NCBI GenBank assembly: GCA_964479535.1
Contig: CAYZMM010000001.1
Coordinates: 524,106-588,105 of the forward strand
Direction of reading: 5' to 3'
Length of the DNA stretch: 64,000 nucleotides
Source: S015-6 sp964479535
Lineage (GTDB): Bacteria > Desulfobacterota > DSWW01
The notes beneath the pieces were generated by a model. It made no database searches. It saw only the letters and a program-made list of their open reading frames with translations, and was not told the origin of the DNA. Position 1 is the stretch's first letter. Each line of letters begins with the position of its first letter. Positions 53,063-60,462 of the stretch are shown here, piece by piece. The translations under genes and the position numbers were made by a program.

Positions 53063-54877
53063 TCAGGACGCAAAGCCCTCGTCCGGAATCTCCATGATGG
53101 TCGTGTCTTCACTCTTGATGGCCCGGATCGTTCCGTCGATCTCGGGCAGAACGTTCTTGATGAAGTATCGGGCGCCCGCGATCTTCCCCTTGTAGAAGGC
53201 GGCGTCAGCGGTCCCGTCACCGTCACCTTCCAGCTTCTCCGCTGCAACAGCGGCCTCCCAGAGGAGCAGCCACGCCGATACGATCTTCCCCATCATCATC
53301 AGGAACGGGTATGCGTTGCCCAGCGGTACCATGAACTTGCCTTCCTTGCCGCACTTGGCGAAGAACATGGACACATCCGCCAGAGCCCCGATACTCCCCT
53401 CCAGGTCTTCCGCGAGATCCTTCAGGCGCTCGATCCCCTTCGCCTTCGCCACGGTGTTGTTCATTTCGCCCAGGAGATTCATGAAATAAGCGCCCTTCTT
53501 CATGCCCATCTTCCGTCCCACCAGGTCCATGGCCTGAATCCCGTTCGTCCCTTCGTAGAGGGAGGCGATCTTCTCGTCCCGCATGAACTGCTCCACCGGG
53601 TACTCGGCACAGAAGCCGTATCCGCCGTACACCTGGATTGCGGTCTCGGTCACCCGAAAGCCGACATCCGAGCAGTACGCTTTGAGGATCGGGGTCAGCA
53701 CCTCGGTGATTCCCACCCATTTCTCCCTGTCCTCGTCGCTGCCGGCGGTACGGGCCAGGTCGAAGAGATACGCAGTGTAGTATCCCATCGCCCGCATGCT
53801 CTCCGTGTTCGACTTCATCCAAAGAAGCATCCGTCTCACGTCCGGATGCTCGATGATGGGCACCCGCGGGGCTTCCGGGTTCTTGAATTCCATGATGGAA
53901 GAGCCCTGCATCCGCTCCTTTGCGTACTGCAGTGCGTGCAGGTAGGCGATCGAGGCGCTCGCAATGCCCTGGAGGCCCACACCGATGCGGGCTTCGTTCA
54001 TCATCTGGAACATGATCTTCATGCCCTGCATCTCTTCGCCGAGCAGCTCGGCGTAGCACTCCCCGTTGTCGCCGAAATTCATGGCACAGGTGGAGCTTCC
54101 GTGGATCCCCATCTTCTCTTCGATCTTGGCGATCTCGAAATCGTTGCGTCTGCCGAGGCTTCCGTCCTCGTTTACGATGTACTTGGGCACGAGAAAGATC
54201 GAGATCCCTTTGGTCCCCGGGGGATGGCCCTCGATCCGTGCGAGCACCGGGTGGATGATGTTCTCCGTGAGGTCGCTGTCCCCTGCGGTGATGAAGATCT
54301 TGCTGCCCTGAATCCTGTACGAACCATCCGGCTGCCGAACCGCCTTGGTCGTGAGGTTTCCCACATCCGAGCCGGCACCCGGTTCGGTCAGGACCATGGT
54401 GCCGCCCCACTCGCCGGTTACCATCCTCTCGAGGTACTTCGCCTTCTGTTCTTCCGTTCCGTACACCTCCACCAGATGGGCAGCCCCCTCCACGGTCCCC
54501 GGGTAGGACATGAAGGCGAAGTTGTGGGCGAACCATTCGTGCGCAGCGGTTCGTATGGTCAGCGGAATTCCCTGCCCGCCCGCCTCGGGCGGAAAGGACA
54601 TGGCATTCCAGCCGCCTTCACAGAAGAGCTTGTACACGCTGTGGAAGCATTCCGGAACGTAGACCTGGCCGTTCTCGAGCCTGCACCCTTCCCTGTCCGA
54701 GGGAACCAGCGTCGGGAAGATCTCGTTTACGGCAAGCTTCCGGGCTTCCGTGAGGACCATGTCGAACATGTCTCTGGAGAAATCCGCGTACACCTCGTTC
54801 TCGCAGAGGCCTTCCACCTCCAGGACCTCGTTGAGCAGAAACTGTTGATCCCTTTCGTCCACGATGAGATTTGCCAT
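53063..54877 (-). CDS. Long acyl-CoA dehydrogenase (about 600 residues)
   Basis: 604 residues from the ATG at 54877, preceded by GGAGGAGGACGACC; the frame continues upstream without homology. Conserved parts are LTEPGAGSDVGNLTTKAV, YRIQGSKIFITAGDSDLT, VGLQGIASASIAYLHALQYAKERMQG and VYGGYGFCAEYPVEQFMRDEKIASLYEGTNGIQ, with the catalytic Glu in YEGT. The extra C-terminal domain of about 170 residues is typical of the FadE5/DmdC-like large acyl-CoA dehydrogenases. It is first in the three-gene minus-strand run and divergent from an acyl-CoA ligase gene, which could make its substrate. Confidence 0.95.
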   Translation of the reverse strand: MANLIVDERDQQFLLNEVLEVEGLCENEVYADFSRDMFDMVLTEARKLAVNEIFPTLVPSDREGCRLENGQVYVPECFHSVYKLFCEGGWNAMSFPPEAGGQGIPLTIRTAAHEWFAHNFAFMSYPGTVEGAAHLVEVYGTEEQKAKYLERMVTGEWGGTMVLTEPGAGSDVGNLTTKAVRQPDGSYRIQGSKIFITAGDSDLTENIIHPVLARIEGHPPGTKGISIFLVPKYIVNEDGSLGRRNDFEIAKIEEKMGIHGSSTCAMNFGDNGECYAELLGEEMQGMKIMFQMMNEARIGVGLQGIASASIAYLHALQYAKERMQGSSIMEFKNPEAPRVPIIEHPDVRRMLLWMKSNTESMRAMGYYTAYLFDLARTAGSDEDREKWVGITEVLTPILKAYCSDVGFRVTETAIQVYGGYGFCAEYPVEQFMRDEKIASLYEGTNGIQAMDLVGRKMGMKKGAYFMNLLGEMNNTVAKAKGIERLKDLAEDLEGSIGALADVSMFFAKCGKEGKFMVPLGNAYPFLMMMGKIVSAWLLLWEAAVAAEKLEGDGDGTADAAFYKGKIAGARYFIKNVLPEIDGTIRAIKSEDTTIMEIPDEGFAS

Positions 54878-54941
54878 GGTCGTCCTCCTCCAAAATATTT
54901 CCAATTTCGAACTATCCAGCAGCGTACTATATCTTTTACAA

Positions 54942-54970
54942 GGGATACCAGGGGCGCAGCCGCTTGTCAA
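54942..54970 (-). promoter_or_regulatory. Candidate promoter for the acyl-CoA dehydrogenase run
   Basis: On the minus strand a perfect TTGACA (54970-54965), 17-nt spacer, TATCCC (54947-54942), about 60 nt before the ATG at 54877. Confidence 0.5.
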
Positions 54971-54990
54971 GGGACGCAGCACGACCTTCC

Positions 54991-55020
54991 TTGACCTCGC
55001 CTCACCCCCTGCCCTATCCT
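54991..55020 (+). promoter_or_regulatory. Candidate promoter for the acyl-CoA ligase gene
   Basis: TTGACC (54991-54996), 18-nt spacer, TATCCT (55015-55020), about 65 nt before the ATG at 55087. It lies 20 bp from the divergent promoter at 54942-54970, so one regulator could act on both directions. Confidence 0.42.
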
Positions 55021-55086
55021 GTAGCCGTTCGTTTTCAAGACGACAGAACAACCCGATTCCTCAACCCCTTTTCACGGAGGCGGTAC

Positions 55087-56742
55087 ATGGAACGCCCGTG
55101 GTTTCCCCATTACGACTACTTCGTGCCGGAGACGATTCGCTACCCGAGAATCTCCGCCGGATTCATGCTCGATCTGGCGGCGTCCAAGTTCAAGGAGGCG
55201 CCTGCCACCGATTTCTACGGCGCCGTGTTGAGCTACCGGGAGCTGAAGGCGCACGTCAACAAGCTCGCCCGCGCGATGATCGAAATGGGCGTCAGGAAGG
55301 GGGACCGTGTGGCACTCATGCTGCCCAACTGCCCCCAGATGATCATCGGGTACTACGCGGCCCTGCGCATCGGCGCCGTCGTGGTGAGCGTGAATCCCCT
55401 CTACACCGAACGGGAGCTGGACCACCAGCTCAATGACAGCGGCGCCCAGACCATCTTCTGCCTCGACATGCTGGCGGGCAATGTCCGAAAAGTCAGGGGG
55501 ACCACGCCCCTCGAGCGCGTCGTGATCACCCGCGTGACCGACTACATGGTCCCGGAAATGCGGGACGCGGCCGGGGCCTACGACCTCCAGGCAGGAGAAA
55601 TCGGTTTCCTCGACCTGATGGCCCGGACCGCGGACGGAACGCCCCCGCCCGTGGAGATCAACGCAGAGGAGCCTGCGGTTCTTCAGTACACCGGCGGCAC
55701 GACCGGCCTGAGCAAGGCCGCAACCCTTTCGCACCGGAACATCGTGGCGAATGCCCTGCAGACGGTCATGTGGGGGAGGGACATCATGCCGGTAGGCGAT
55801 TCGGTCTATCTGGTCGTCATTCCCATCTTCCACTCCTACGGCATGACCTGCGCCATGAACAACAGCATCCTGAACGGCGCGAAGATGGTCCTCATACCGC
55901 GGTTCGACATCGAGGACATGCTGAAGGCCTTTACGAACCACGAGGTCACCTACTTCCCCGCCGTACCCACCCTGTTCACCGCCATACTGAACCACCCCGA
56001 CGCCTCCAAGGCAGGGCTCGACAAGGTCGCCCTCTTCAACTCCGGGTCGGCCCCGCTCCCTCTCGAAACCATCCACGGCATCAACGCACTGGGGATCTCC
56101 CTGACCGAGGGGTATGGGTTGAGCGAGGCGTCGCCGGTCACCCATTCCACCCCCATTCTCGGCATCCGAAAGCCGGGAAGCATCGGGATTCCCTTTCCGG
56201 ATACGGACGCGAAGATCGTGGACGCCGACGACTGGCAGAAGGAACTCCCTGCAGGCTCGGAGGGAGAACTGATCATCAAGGGCCCGCAGGTGATGCTGGG
56301 CTACTGGAACAAGCCGCAAGAGACCGAGAACACCCTGCGGGACGGCTGGCTCCTCACCGGGGACATCGGCCGCATGGACGAGGACGGCTACTTCTACATC
56401 GTGGACCGGAAGAAGGACCTGATCATTGCCGGCGGATACAACATCTACCCCCGTGAGGTCGACGAGGTGCTGTTCGCCCACCCGAAGATCATCGAAGCCT
56501 GCACCGTGGGCGTTCCGGACCCGTATCGGGGGGAGACCGTCAAGGCCTTCATCGTGCTGCGCCCCGGGGAAACGGCGACCGCGGAAGAGATCACCGCCTA
56601 CTGCAAGGAAGAGCTGGCGGCCTACAAGGTGCCGAAGATCATCGAGTTCCGCGAGGAACTCCCGAAGAGCACGGTCGGCAAGGTGCTTCGCAAGGAACTG
56701 AAGGCCGAGGAACTGGCGCGATCGAAAGAGGAGAAGAAGTAA
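55087..56742 (+). CDS. Fatty-acyl-CoA ligase (AMP-forming)
   Basis: 551 residues from the ATG at 55087 with a GGAGGCGG site. ANL-superfamily motifs: LQYTGGTTGLSKAATLSH (ATP phosphate loop), EGYGLSEASP, GWLLTGDIGRMDEDG, DRKKDLIIAGGYNIYPREVD (hinge) and PKSTVGKVLRKEL with the catalytic Lys. It adenylates a carboxylic acid and forms the CoA thioester; length and motifs fit long-chain fatty acids (FadD type). Divergent from the acyl-CoA dehydrogenases that would use its product. Confidence 0.95.
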   Translation: MERPWFPHYDYFVPETIRYPRISAGFMLDLAASKFKEAPATDFYGAVLSYRELKAHVNKLARAMIEMGVRKGDRVALMLPNCPQMIIGYYAALRIGAVVVSVNPLYTERELDHQLNDSGAQTIFCLDMLAGNVRKVRGTTPLERVVITRVTDYMVPEMRDAAGAYDLQAGEIGFLDLMARTADGTPPPVEINAEEPAVLQYTGGTTGLSKAATLSHRNIVANALQTVMWGRDIMPVGDSVYLVVIPIFHSYGMTCAMNNSILNGAKMVLIPRFDIEDMLKAFTNHEVTYFPAVPTLFTAILNHPDASKAGLDKVALFNSGSAPLPLETIHGINALGISLTEGYGLSEASPVTHSTPILGIRKPGSIGIPFPDTDAKIVDADDWQKELPAGSEGELIIKGPQVMLGYWNKPQETENTLRDGWLLTGDIGRMDEDGYFYIVDRKKDLIIAGGYNIYPREVDEVLFAHPKIIEACTVGVPDPYRGETVKAFIVLRPGETATAEEITAYCKEELAAYKVPKIIEFREELPKSTVGKVLRKELKAEELARSKEEKK

Positions 56743-56767
56743 GCGGAAAGCCTTTCAGTCTTTTCGG

Positions 56768-56797
56768 TTGCATCTCCGGATCCGCGTATACTATGAT
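56768..56797 (+). promoter_or_regulatory. Candidate promoter for the DUF6351-like lipoprotein gene
   Basis: TTGCAT (56768-56773), 18-nt spacer, TATGAT (56792-56797, 5 of 6), about 40 nt before the ATG at 56845. Confidence 0.42.
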
Positions 56798-56844
56798 CCT
56801 TCTTGCATTTGCGAGCCCCCCGACAACCCGAAAGGAGCGATGTC

Positions 56845-59430
56845 ATGTTCATCTCTCGTCTGCTTGCCGCGCGCCCGTCGGCTCTTTCCGTCTGCACGGC
56901 CCTTCTGCTTCTCCTTCCCGCATGCGGTGACGACGACGAACCGGGGACCACCCCCGAATACGGGGAAACGCAGACACAGTCGGCCGTCATCTCCCTGAAC
57001 GGAATCGAAGTCCTGACCCTGACCGACCTGGGCGCCTCGCATGCGCCCCTGGAAACGCCGGTCCGGCTGAAACAAGACAACACGATGACCATCCGGGTGA
57101 ACAACGACGAGGCGGTGAAGGACCCACAGGAGAACTCCTACCCCTGCTGGGGGACCCTCCGGAGCCCCTGGGAGAGCACGACCGAGGAGCAGCACACCTA
57201 CGCGTACTCCTTTTCGTCCGAAGCCTCAGAGGACTTCATCTGCATGGGCAACCTGGTGGTGACCCCGAGTGCGGACGCCCTCTCCTTCAAGATCGATTAC
57301 GAGACGGGTCCCACAGGCCCGGTCTTCTCCGGCCCTCATCAGTACCCGTTCCTGTGCATGACCGAGGAGGCGGGTCTGGGGCAGCCTCTGGTGGACAACG
57401 GGGACGAGAACGGCGGGGTCGGACATCCGGTCTACGGCGAGGACGAAACGGGCCAGAAGACGGACGAGATCATCGGGTACAGCAGGGACTGCAGCCTCGT
57501 CACCCGGGTGGACTACTTCTACAAATCCAGTGCGGACGGCAGGTTCCATCGCCTGGACATCACGCAGGACCTTCCGGAGGACCTGGCCGAGACCACCACC
57601 TCGGACGGGCTGACCGTGGCCTACATCGTCCGTGTGGAACGGGGGACCATCAACCGGTTCATGTACGGCATTGCCATGCTCGCCTCCAAGGACGAAGTCG
57701 ACACCGGTGCGTGGGACCTCACCTCGTGGAACGGGAAGCTGGTCTATCAGTTCCAGGGAGGGGTCGGCATCGGCCATCAGCAGGCCTGCGGCTGGGCCGC
57801 GAACATGCTCGAGGAAGGCAAGGACCTGGACGACGGCGGTCCGGTGAACGACGATCTCCTGTCCCGAGGATACGCGGTCGCCTTTTCGACCGGCACGGTC
57901 ACCGACACCCACTACAACCTCGTGCTCTCCGAAGAGACGATGATGATGGTCAAGAACCACTTCATCGACCGGTACGGGACCCCGGAATACACGGTGGGCG
58001 TGGGGGGCTCGGGGGGCTCGATCCAGCAGTACCACATCGCCCAGAGCCAGCACCTCTCCCGCCTGCGAAACCACGACCCTTACCTTCTGGACGCCGGGAT
58101 CCCCCAGTACTCCTACTCGGACATGGTCACCCAGTCCATCTACGTCGGGGATTGCAGCCTCCTGGAATACTACTTCGACTTCGTCGCCCCCAATCAGGGG
58201 GACACCACCTTCGGCGGGATGCACGTGTTCCAGCTCTTCGGCATGCGAATCCCCCTCGGATGGCTCGGCTCGGTCCTGCCTCGAACCTGGATCGAGGGGA
58301 TGAGCGCGAACGACGCGATCGAGCACCCGGTCTGGAGTCAGCTCGGAGACTTCGTGGGCAGCACGGAGTGCGTCAACGGGTGGCTCGGGCTCACGCCCCT
58401 GGCCATGAACCCCCTGTGGACCACCACCGACTACGGCCACCTGCCGCCGGACGTGAGGGCGGAGTACGACGCGGTCAAGTGGACCCACTGGAACGACCTG
58501 GATAACATCTACGGGGTGGACCAGAACGGCTACGCCCCTTACACCTGGGACAACGTGGGGGTGCAGTACGGCCTCCAGGCCTTGAAGGACGGCAACATCA
58601 CGATGGCCCAGTTCCTGGACATCAACGCGAAGATCGGCGGGTGGAAGCAGTTCGATCAGATGGTGCCGGCGAGTCTCATCTTCGGTGACCCGGACGTGAG
58701 TTCGACCGAGGGCATTCTCGAGCTGCTCATGGATTTCGACCCCTGGAGCGTTCGCAATGCAAACGTTCAGCGAAACGAGTTCGGCGTCGCCCCCAGGACC
58801 GAAGGCAGTATCGACGCAATGCGCGCGGCCTACACATCCGGCCATGTCTTTGTCGGACACGCCGACATCCCGCTGATCGATGCCCGACATTACCTGGACC
58901 CCGTGCTCGACATGCACCACTCCCAGCAGTCTTTCGCCACCCGCCAGAGAATGCTCGACGGACAGGGCCACGCCGACAACCAGGTCATCTGGTTCGCCGA
59001 CCGCCCCTATGACAACACCATGCTTGCCTTTGAAGTACTGGACGAGTGGCTGACGAACATCCGGAACAACCCGGACCTGAGCGTTGTCGAGAACAAGCCG
59101 GCGGCCGCCGTGGACAAGTGCTTCGATGCAAACGGGGACCTCATCGCCGAGGGACCCGGTGTCTGGCACGGGATCCTGAACGACGAACCGGAAGGCGCCT
59201 GCACCCAGGCATATCCACCCTACTCCACTTCACGCATCGTGGCCGGCGGAGACATCAAGGGGGATGTCTTCAAGTGTCAACTGCAGACGGTGGAGGAGGC
59301 GATCGATGCCGGGGTGTACGAAGGGATCTCCCTGACGGCACAGAACATCGCACGCCTGAAGCAGATCTTTCCAAACGGGGTCTGTGACTACACGAAGGGG
59401 GATGCCGGTCGTCCGGCCGACTGGTACTAG
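56845..59430 (+). CDS. DUF6351-like alpha/beta-hydrolase-type lipoprotein
   Basis: 861 residues from the ATG at 56845, with AAAGGAG 7 nt upstream; a second ATG at 56840 is out of frame. A lipoprotein signal with lipobox LPAC is followed by an acidic linker (GDDDEPG). The nucleophile-elbow-like GVGGSGGSIQQYHIAQ (about 391-406), GHADIPLIDARHYLDP and DGQGHADNQVIW suggest a serine hydrolase triad. I recall this pattern from DUF6351 proteins, whose substrates are not established to my knowledge. Probably attached to the cell envelope. Its stop lies within a perfect palindrome shared with the convergent selenoprotein gene. Confidence 0.68.
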   Translation: MFISRLLAARPSALSVCTALLLLLPACGDDDEPGTTPEYGETQTQSAVISLNGIEVLTLTDLGASHAPLETPVRLKQDNTMTIRVNNDEAVKDPQENSYPCWGTLRSPWESTTEEQHTYAYSFSSEASEDFICMGNLVVTPSADALSFKIDYETGPTGPVFSGPHQYPFLCMTEEAGLGQPLVDNGDENGGVGHPVYGEDETGQKTDEIIGYSRDCSLVTRVDYFYKSSADGRFHRLDITQDLPEDLAETTTSDGLTVAYIVRVERGTINRFMYGIAMLASKDEVDTGAWDLTSWNGKLVYQFQGGVGIGHQQACGWAANMLEEGKDLDDGGPVNDDLLSRGYAVAFSTGTVTDTHYNLVLSEETMMMVKNHFIDRYGTPEYTVGVGGSGGSIQQYHIAQSQHLSRLRNHDPYLLDAGIPQYSYSDMVTQSIYVGDCSLLEYYFDFVAPNQGDTTFGGMHVFQLFGMRIPLGWLGSVLPRTWIEGMSANDAIEHPVWSQLGDFVGSTECVNGWLGLTPLAMNPLWTTTDYGHLPPDVRAEYDAVKWTHWNDLDNIYGVDQNGYAPYTWDNVGVQYGLQALKDGNITMAQFLDINAKIGGWKQFDQMVPASLIFGDPDVSSTEGILELLMDFDPWSVRNANVQRNEFGVAPRTEGSIDAMRAAYTSGHVFVGHADIPLIDARHYLDPVLDMHHSQQSFATRQRMLDGQGHADNQVIWFADRPYDNTMLAFEVLDEWLTNIRNNPDLSVVENKPAAAVDKCFDANGDLIAEGPGVWHGILNDEPEGACTQAYPPYSTSRIVAGGDIKGDVFKCQLQTVEEAIDAGVYEGISLTAQNIARLKQIFPNGVCDYTKGDAGRPADWY

Positions 59431-59456
59431 CCCGCGCTCGATCGAGCGCGGGCTAG
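59427..59456. terminator. Perfect 30-bp palindrome, likely bidirectional terminator
   Basis: Every base from 59427 to 59456 pairs symmetrically around 59441/59442 (arm CTAGCCCGCGCTCGA). It includes the TAG stop of the lipoprotein gene (59428-59430) and ends 11 bp before the stop of the convergent selenoprotein gene. The stem is very GC-rich; only a short T run (59465-59467) follows on the plus strand, so termination by hairpin alone is an inference. Confidence 0.65.
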
Positions 59457-59467
59457 GGTGATCGTTT

Positions 59468-60220
59468 CTACATGAGCCCCAGCTTCATGGCCAGGGAGAA
59501 GGCCGTCTTCTCAAAGGCTGACAGCTTCCAGTAATTCCCCGCATCCGGGAGCCTGTCGAGTTCGGCCATGAAGTCGGCCATGAACTCGCTCGAGCGGGAT
59601 ACATAGTCCGGTTTGACTCGCTCCGTAAAGAAGGGACCGGAGAAGAGCTGCATCAGCGAATCCACCGAGATGATCCCTTCCTTCTTCTTCTCCGAAAAGC
59701 CTTCCCACCTGCGAAGATGTTCTTCCGACCGGAAGAAGTTCATGGTGCTTCAGGAGTAGGGGATGTTGAGCATCCACCTCCCGAACGGGACGGCCACGAA
59801 ACCGATGAGCCCTTCCGGGTCCCGCGACTCGATCTTGCCGTCCTTCACCTTGACCTGCATCGGTTCACCGCAATCGAGGCAAACCGAATCCACCTGCACC
59901 GTCTTACCGGGGAATAGCCAGCAGACCGCCAGCGATTCGAACGCTCACTGGGCGAACCACTTCTGCTCCCCGTCGATGGTGACCCAGTAGTGGGTCGGCA
60001 GGTTGTTGAAAGGGGCGAAGGAGACCACGGTGTCGCCCTTCGGGTAGAGCCAGCCGGCGAACCCGCGGATCGAGAACAGCTTGTGCAGCGCCTGGCGGCC
60101 CTCCCTGGGCGACACGCCCAGCTTGGCCGCGATCTCGGTGTAGTGCGGCGCCTGCCCGGTTTCCACAAAGCCGTCTCGGATGATGTTGTAGGTCTTGTCC
60201 AGCAAGGTCGGTTCAGCCAT
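59468..60220 (-). CDS. MerB-like organomercurial lyase family selenoprotein with two predicted Sec residues
   Basis: One frame of 251 codons from the ATG at 60220 (site AGGAGGAGGG) to TAG at 59468-59470. It is broken only by two in-frame UGA codons, at 59945-59947 (residue 92) and 59750-59752 (residue 157). Read through, it gives 250 residues homologous to MerB. An N-terminal winged helix (HYTEIAAKLGVSPREGRQAL) is followed by WFAQ-U-AFESLAVCW, aligned with MerB YAWCALDTL. Then come a Cys pair (VCLDCGEP) and IPYS-U-STMNFFRSEEHLRRWEG, aligned with FCCHVHFF. Sec92 and Sec157 match MerB Cys96 and Cys159; Glu95 takes the place of Asp99. Each UGA is followed by a GGU-loop stem. MerB cleaves carbon-mercury bonds; the substrate here is unknown. 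A pseudogene is unlikely given the placement of both UGAs. Confidence 0.9.
59716..59741 (-). promoter_or_regulatory. SECIS-like element for Sec157
   Basis: On the mRNA this spans +9 to +34 after the second UGA. The 7-bp stem TTCTTCC/GGAAGAA is uninterrupted and closes a GGTC loop, with a G-C and an A-U pair below a two-base mismatch. The GGU lies 20-22 nt after UGA, close to the position in E. coli fdhF. Confidence 0.85.
59912..59938 (-). promoter_or_regulatory. SECIS-like element for Sec92
   Basis: On the mRNA this spans +7 to +33 after the first UGA. Ten of eleven positions pair (including two G-U pairs) around a GGTCT loop; the core reads CTGGCGGTCTGCTGG. The apical GGU is 18-20 nt after UGA. 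The loop and flanks (GGTCTGC) match the E. coli fdhF SECIS loop as I recall it. Confidence 0.87.
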
Positions 60221-60235
60221 AAGGGTTCCCTCCTC

Positions 60236-60250
60236 CTACAAAATTTGTAG
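60236..60250. promoter_or_regulatory. Operator-like inverted repeat over the selenoprotein ribosome site
   Basis: Arms CTACAAA (60236-60242) and TTTGTAG (60244-60250) are perfect and separated by one base. The repeat overlaps the AGGAGGAG ribosome site of the selenoprotein gene and lies 26 bp downstream of its likely -10 box (TATACT on the minus strand, 60281-60276). A repressor bound here would block transcription, or the RNA hairpin would hide the ribosome site. Confidence 0.5.
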
Positions 60251-60275
60251 AGATTCCACCGCTCGATACGCGGCG

Positions 60276-60281
60276 AGTATA
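60276..60281 (-). promoter_or_regulatory. Probable -10 box of the selenoprotein promoter
   Basis: TATACT on the minus strand (5 of 6). The sequence 17 nt upstream (TCGATT) is a poor -35, so an activator may be needed. Confidence 0.35.
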
Positions 60282-60375
60282 CCCCATCCGCGAACCGTAA
60301 TCGAGCGAAAAACCAACCTGTCCTCAGCCGCCAAGAACTTCGGGCTTCCGGCTTTCCTCTCTTACCGCCGGCGTA

Positions 60376-60381
60376 TATACT
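60376..60381 (+). promoter_or_regulatory. Probable -10 box of the DUF362 gene promoter
   Basis: TATACT (5 of 6) about 80 nt before the ATG at 60463, with only a weak -35 (TTTCCT region). It is divergent from the selenoprotein promoter in the same 242-bp gap. Confidence 0.35.
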
Positions 60382-60462
60382 GTCCAATTAGCGTCCGGTG
60401 CGCTCGAGATCACCAGCCATCGTCAGCCTCCGGCATACCCTCAGAAAAGAAGGGCCGTTCCT

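Noticed and set aside
59468..60220. Pseudogene or frameshifted gene
   Set aside because: All three segments are in the same frame with no indel; both interruptions are UGA, fall on catalytic Cys positions, and are followed by SECIS-like stems.
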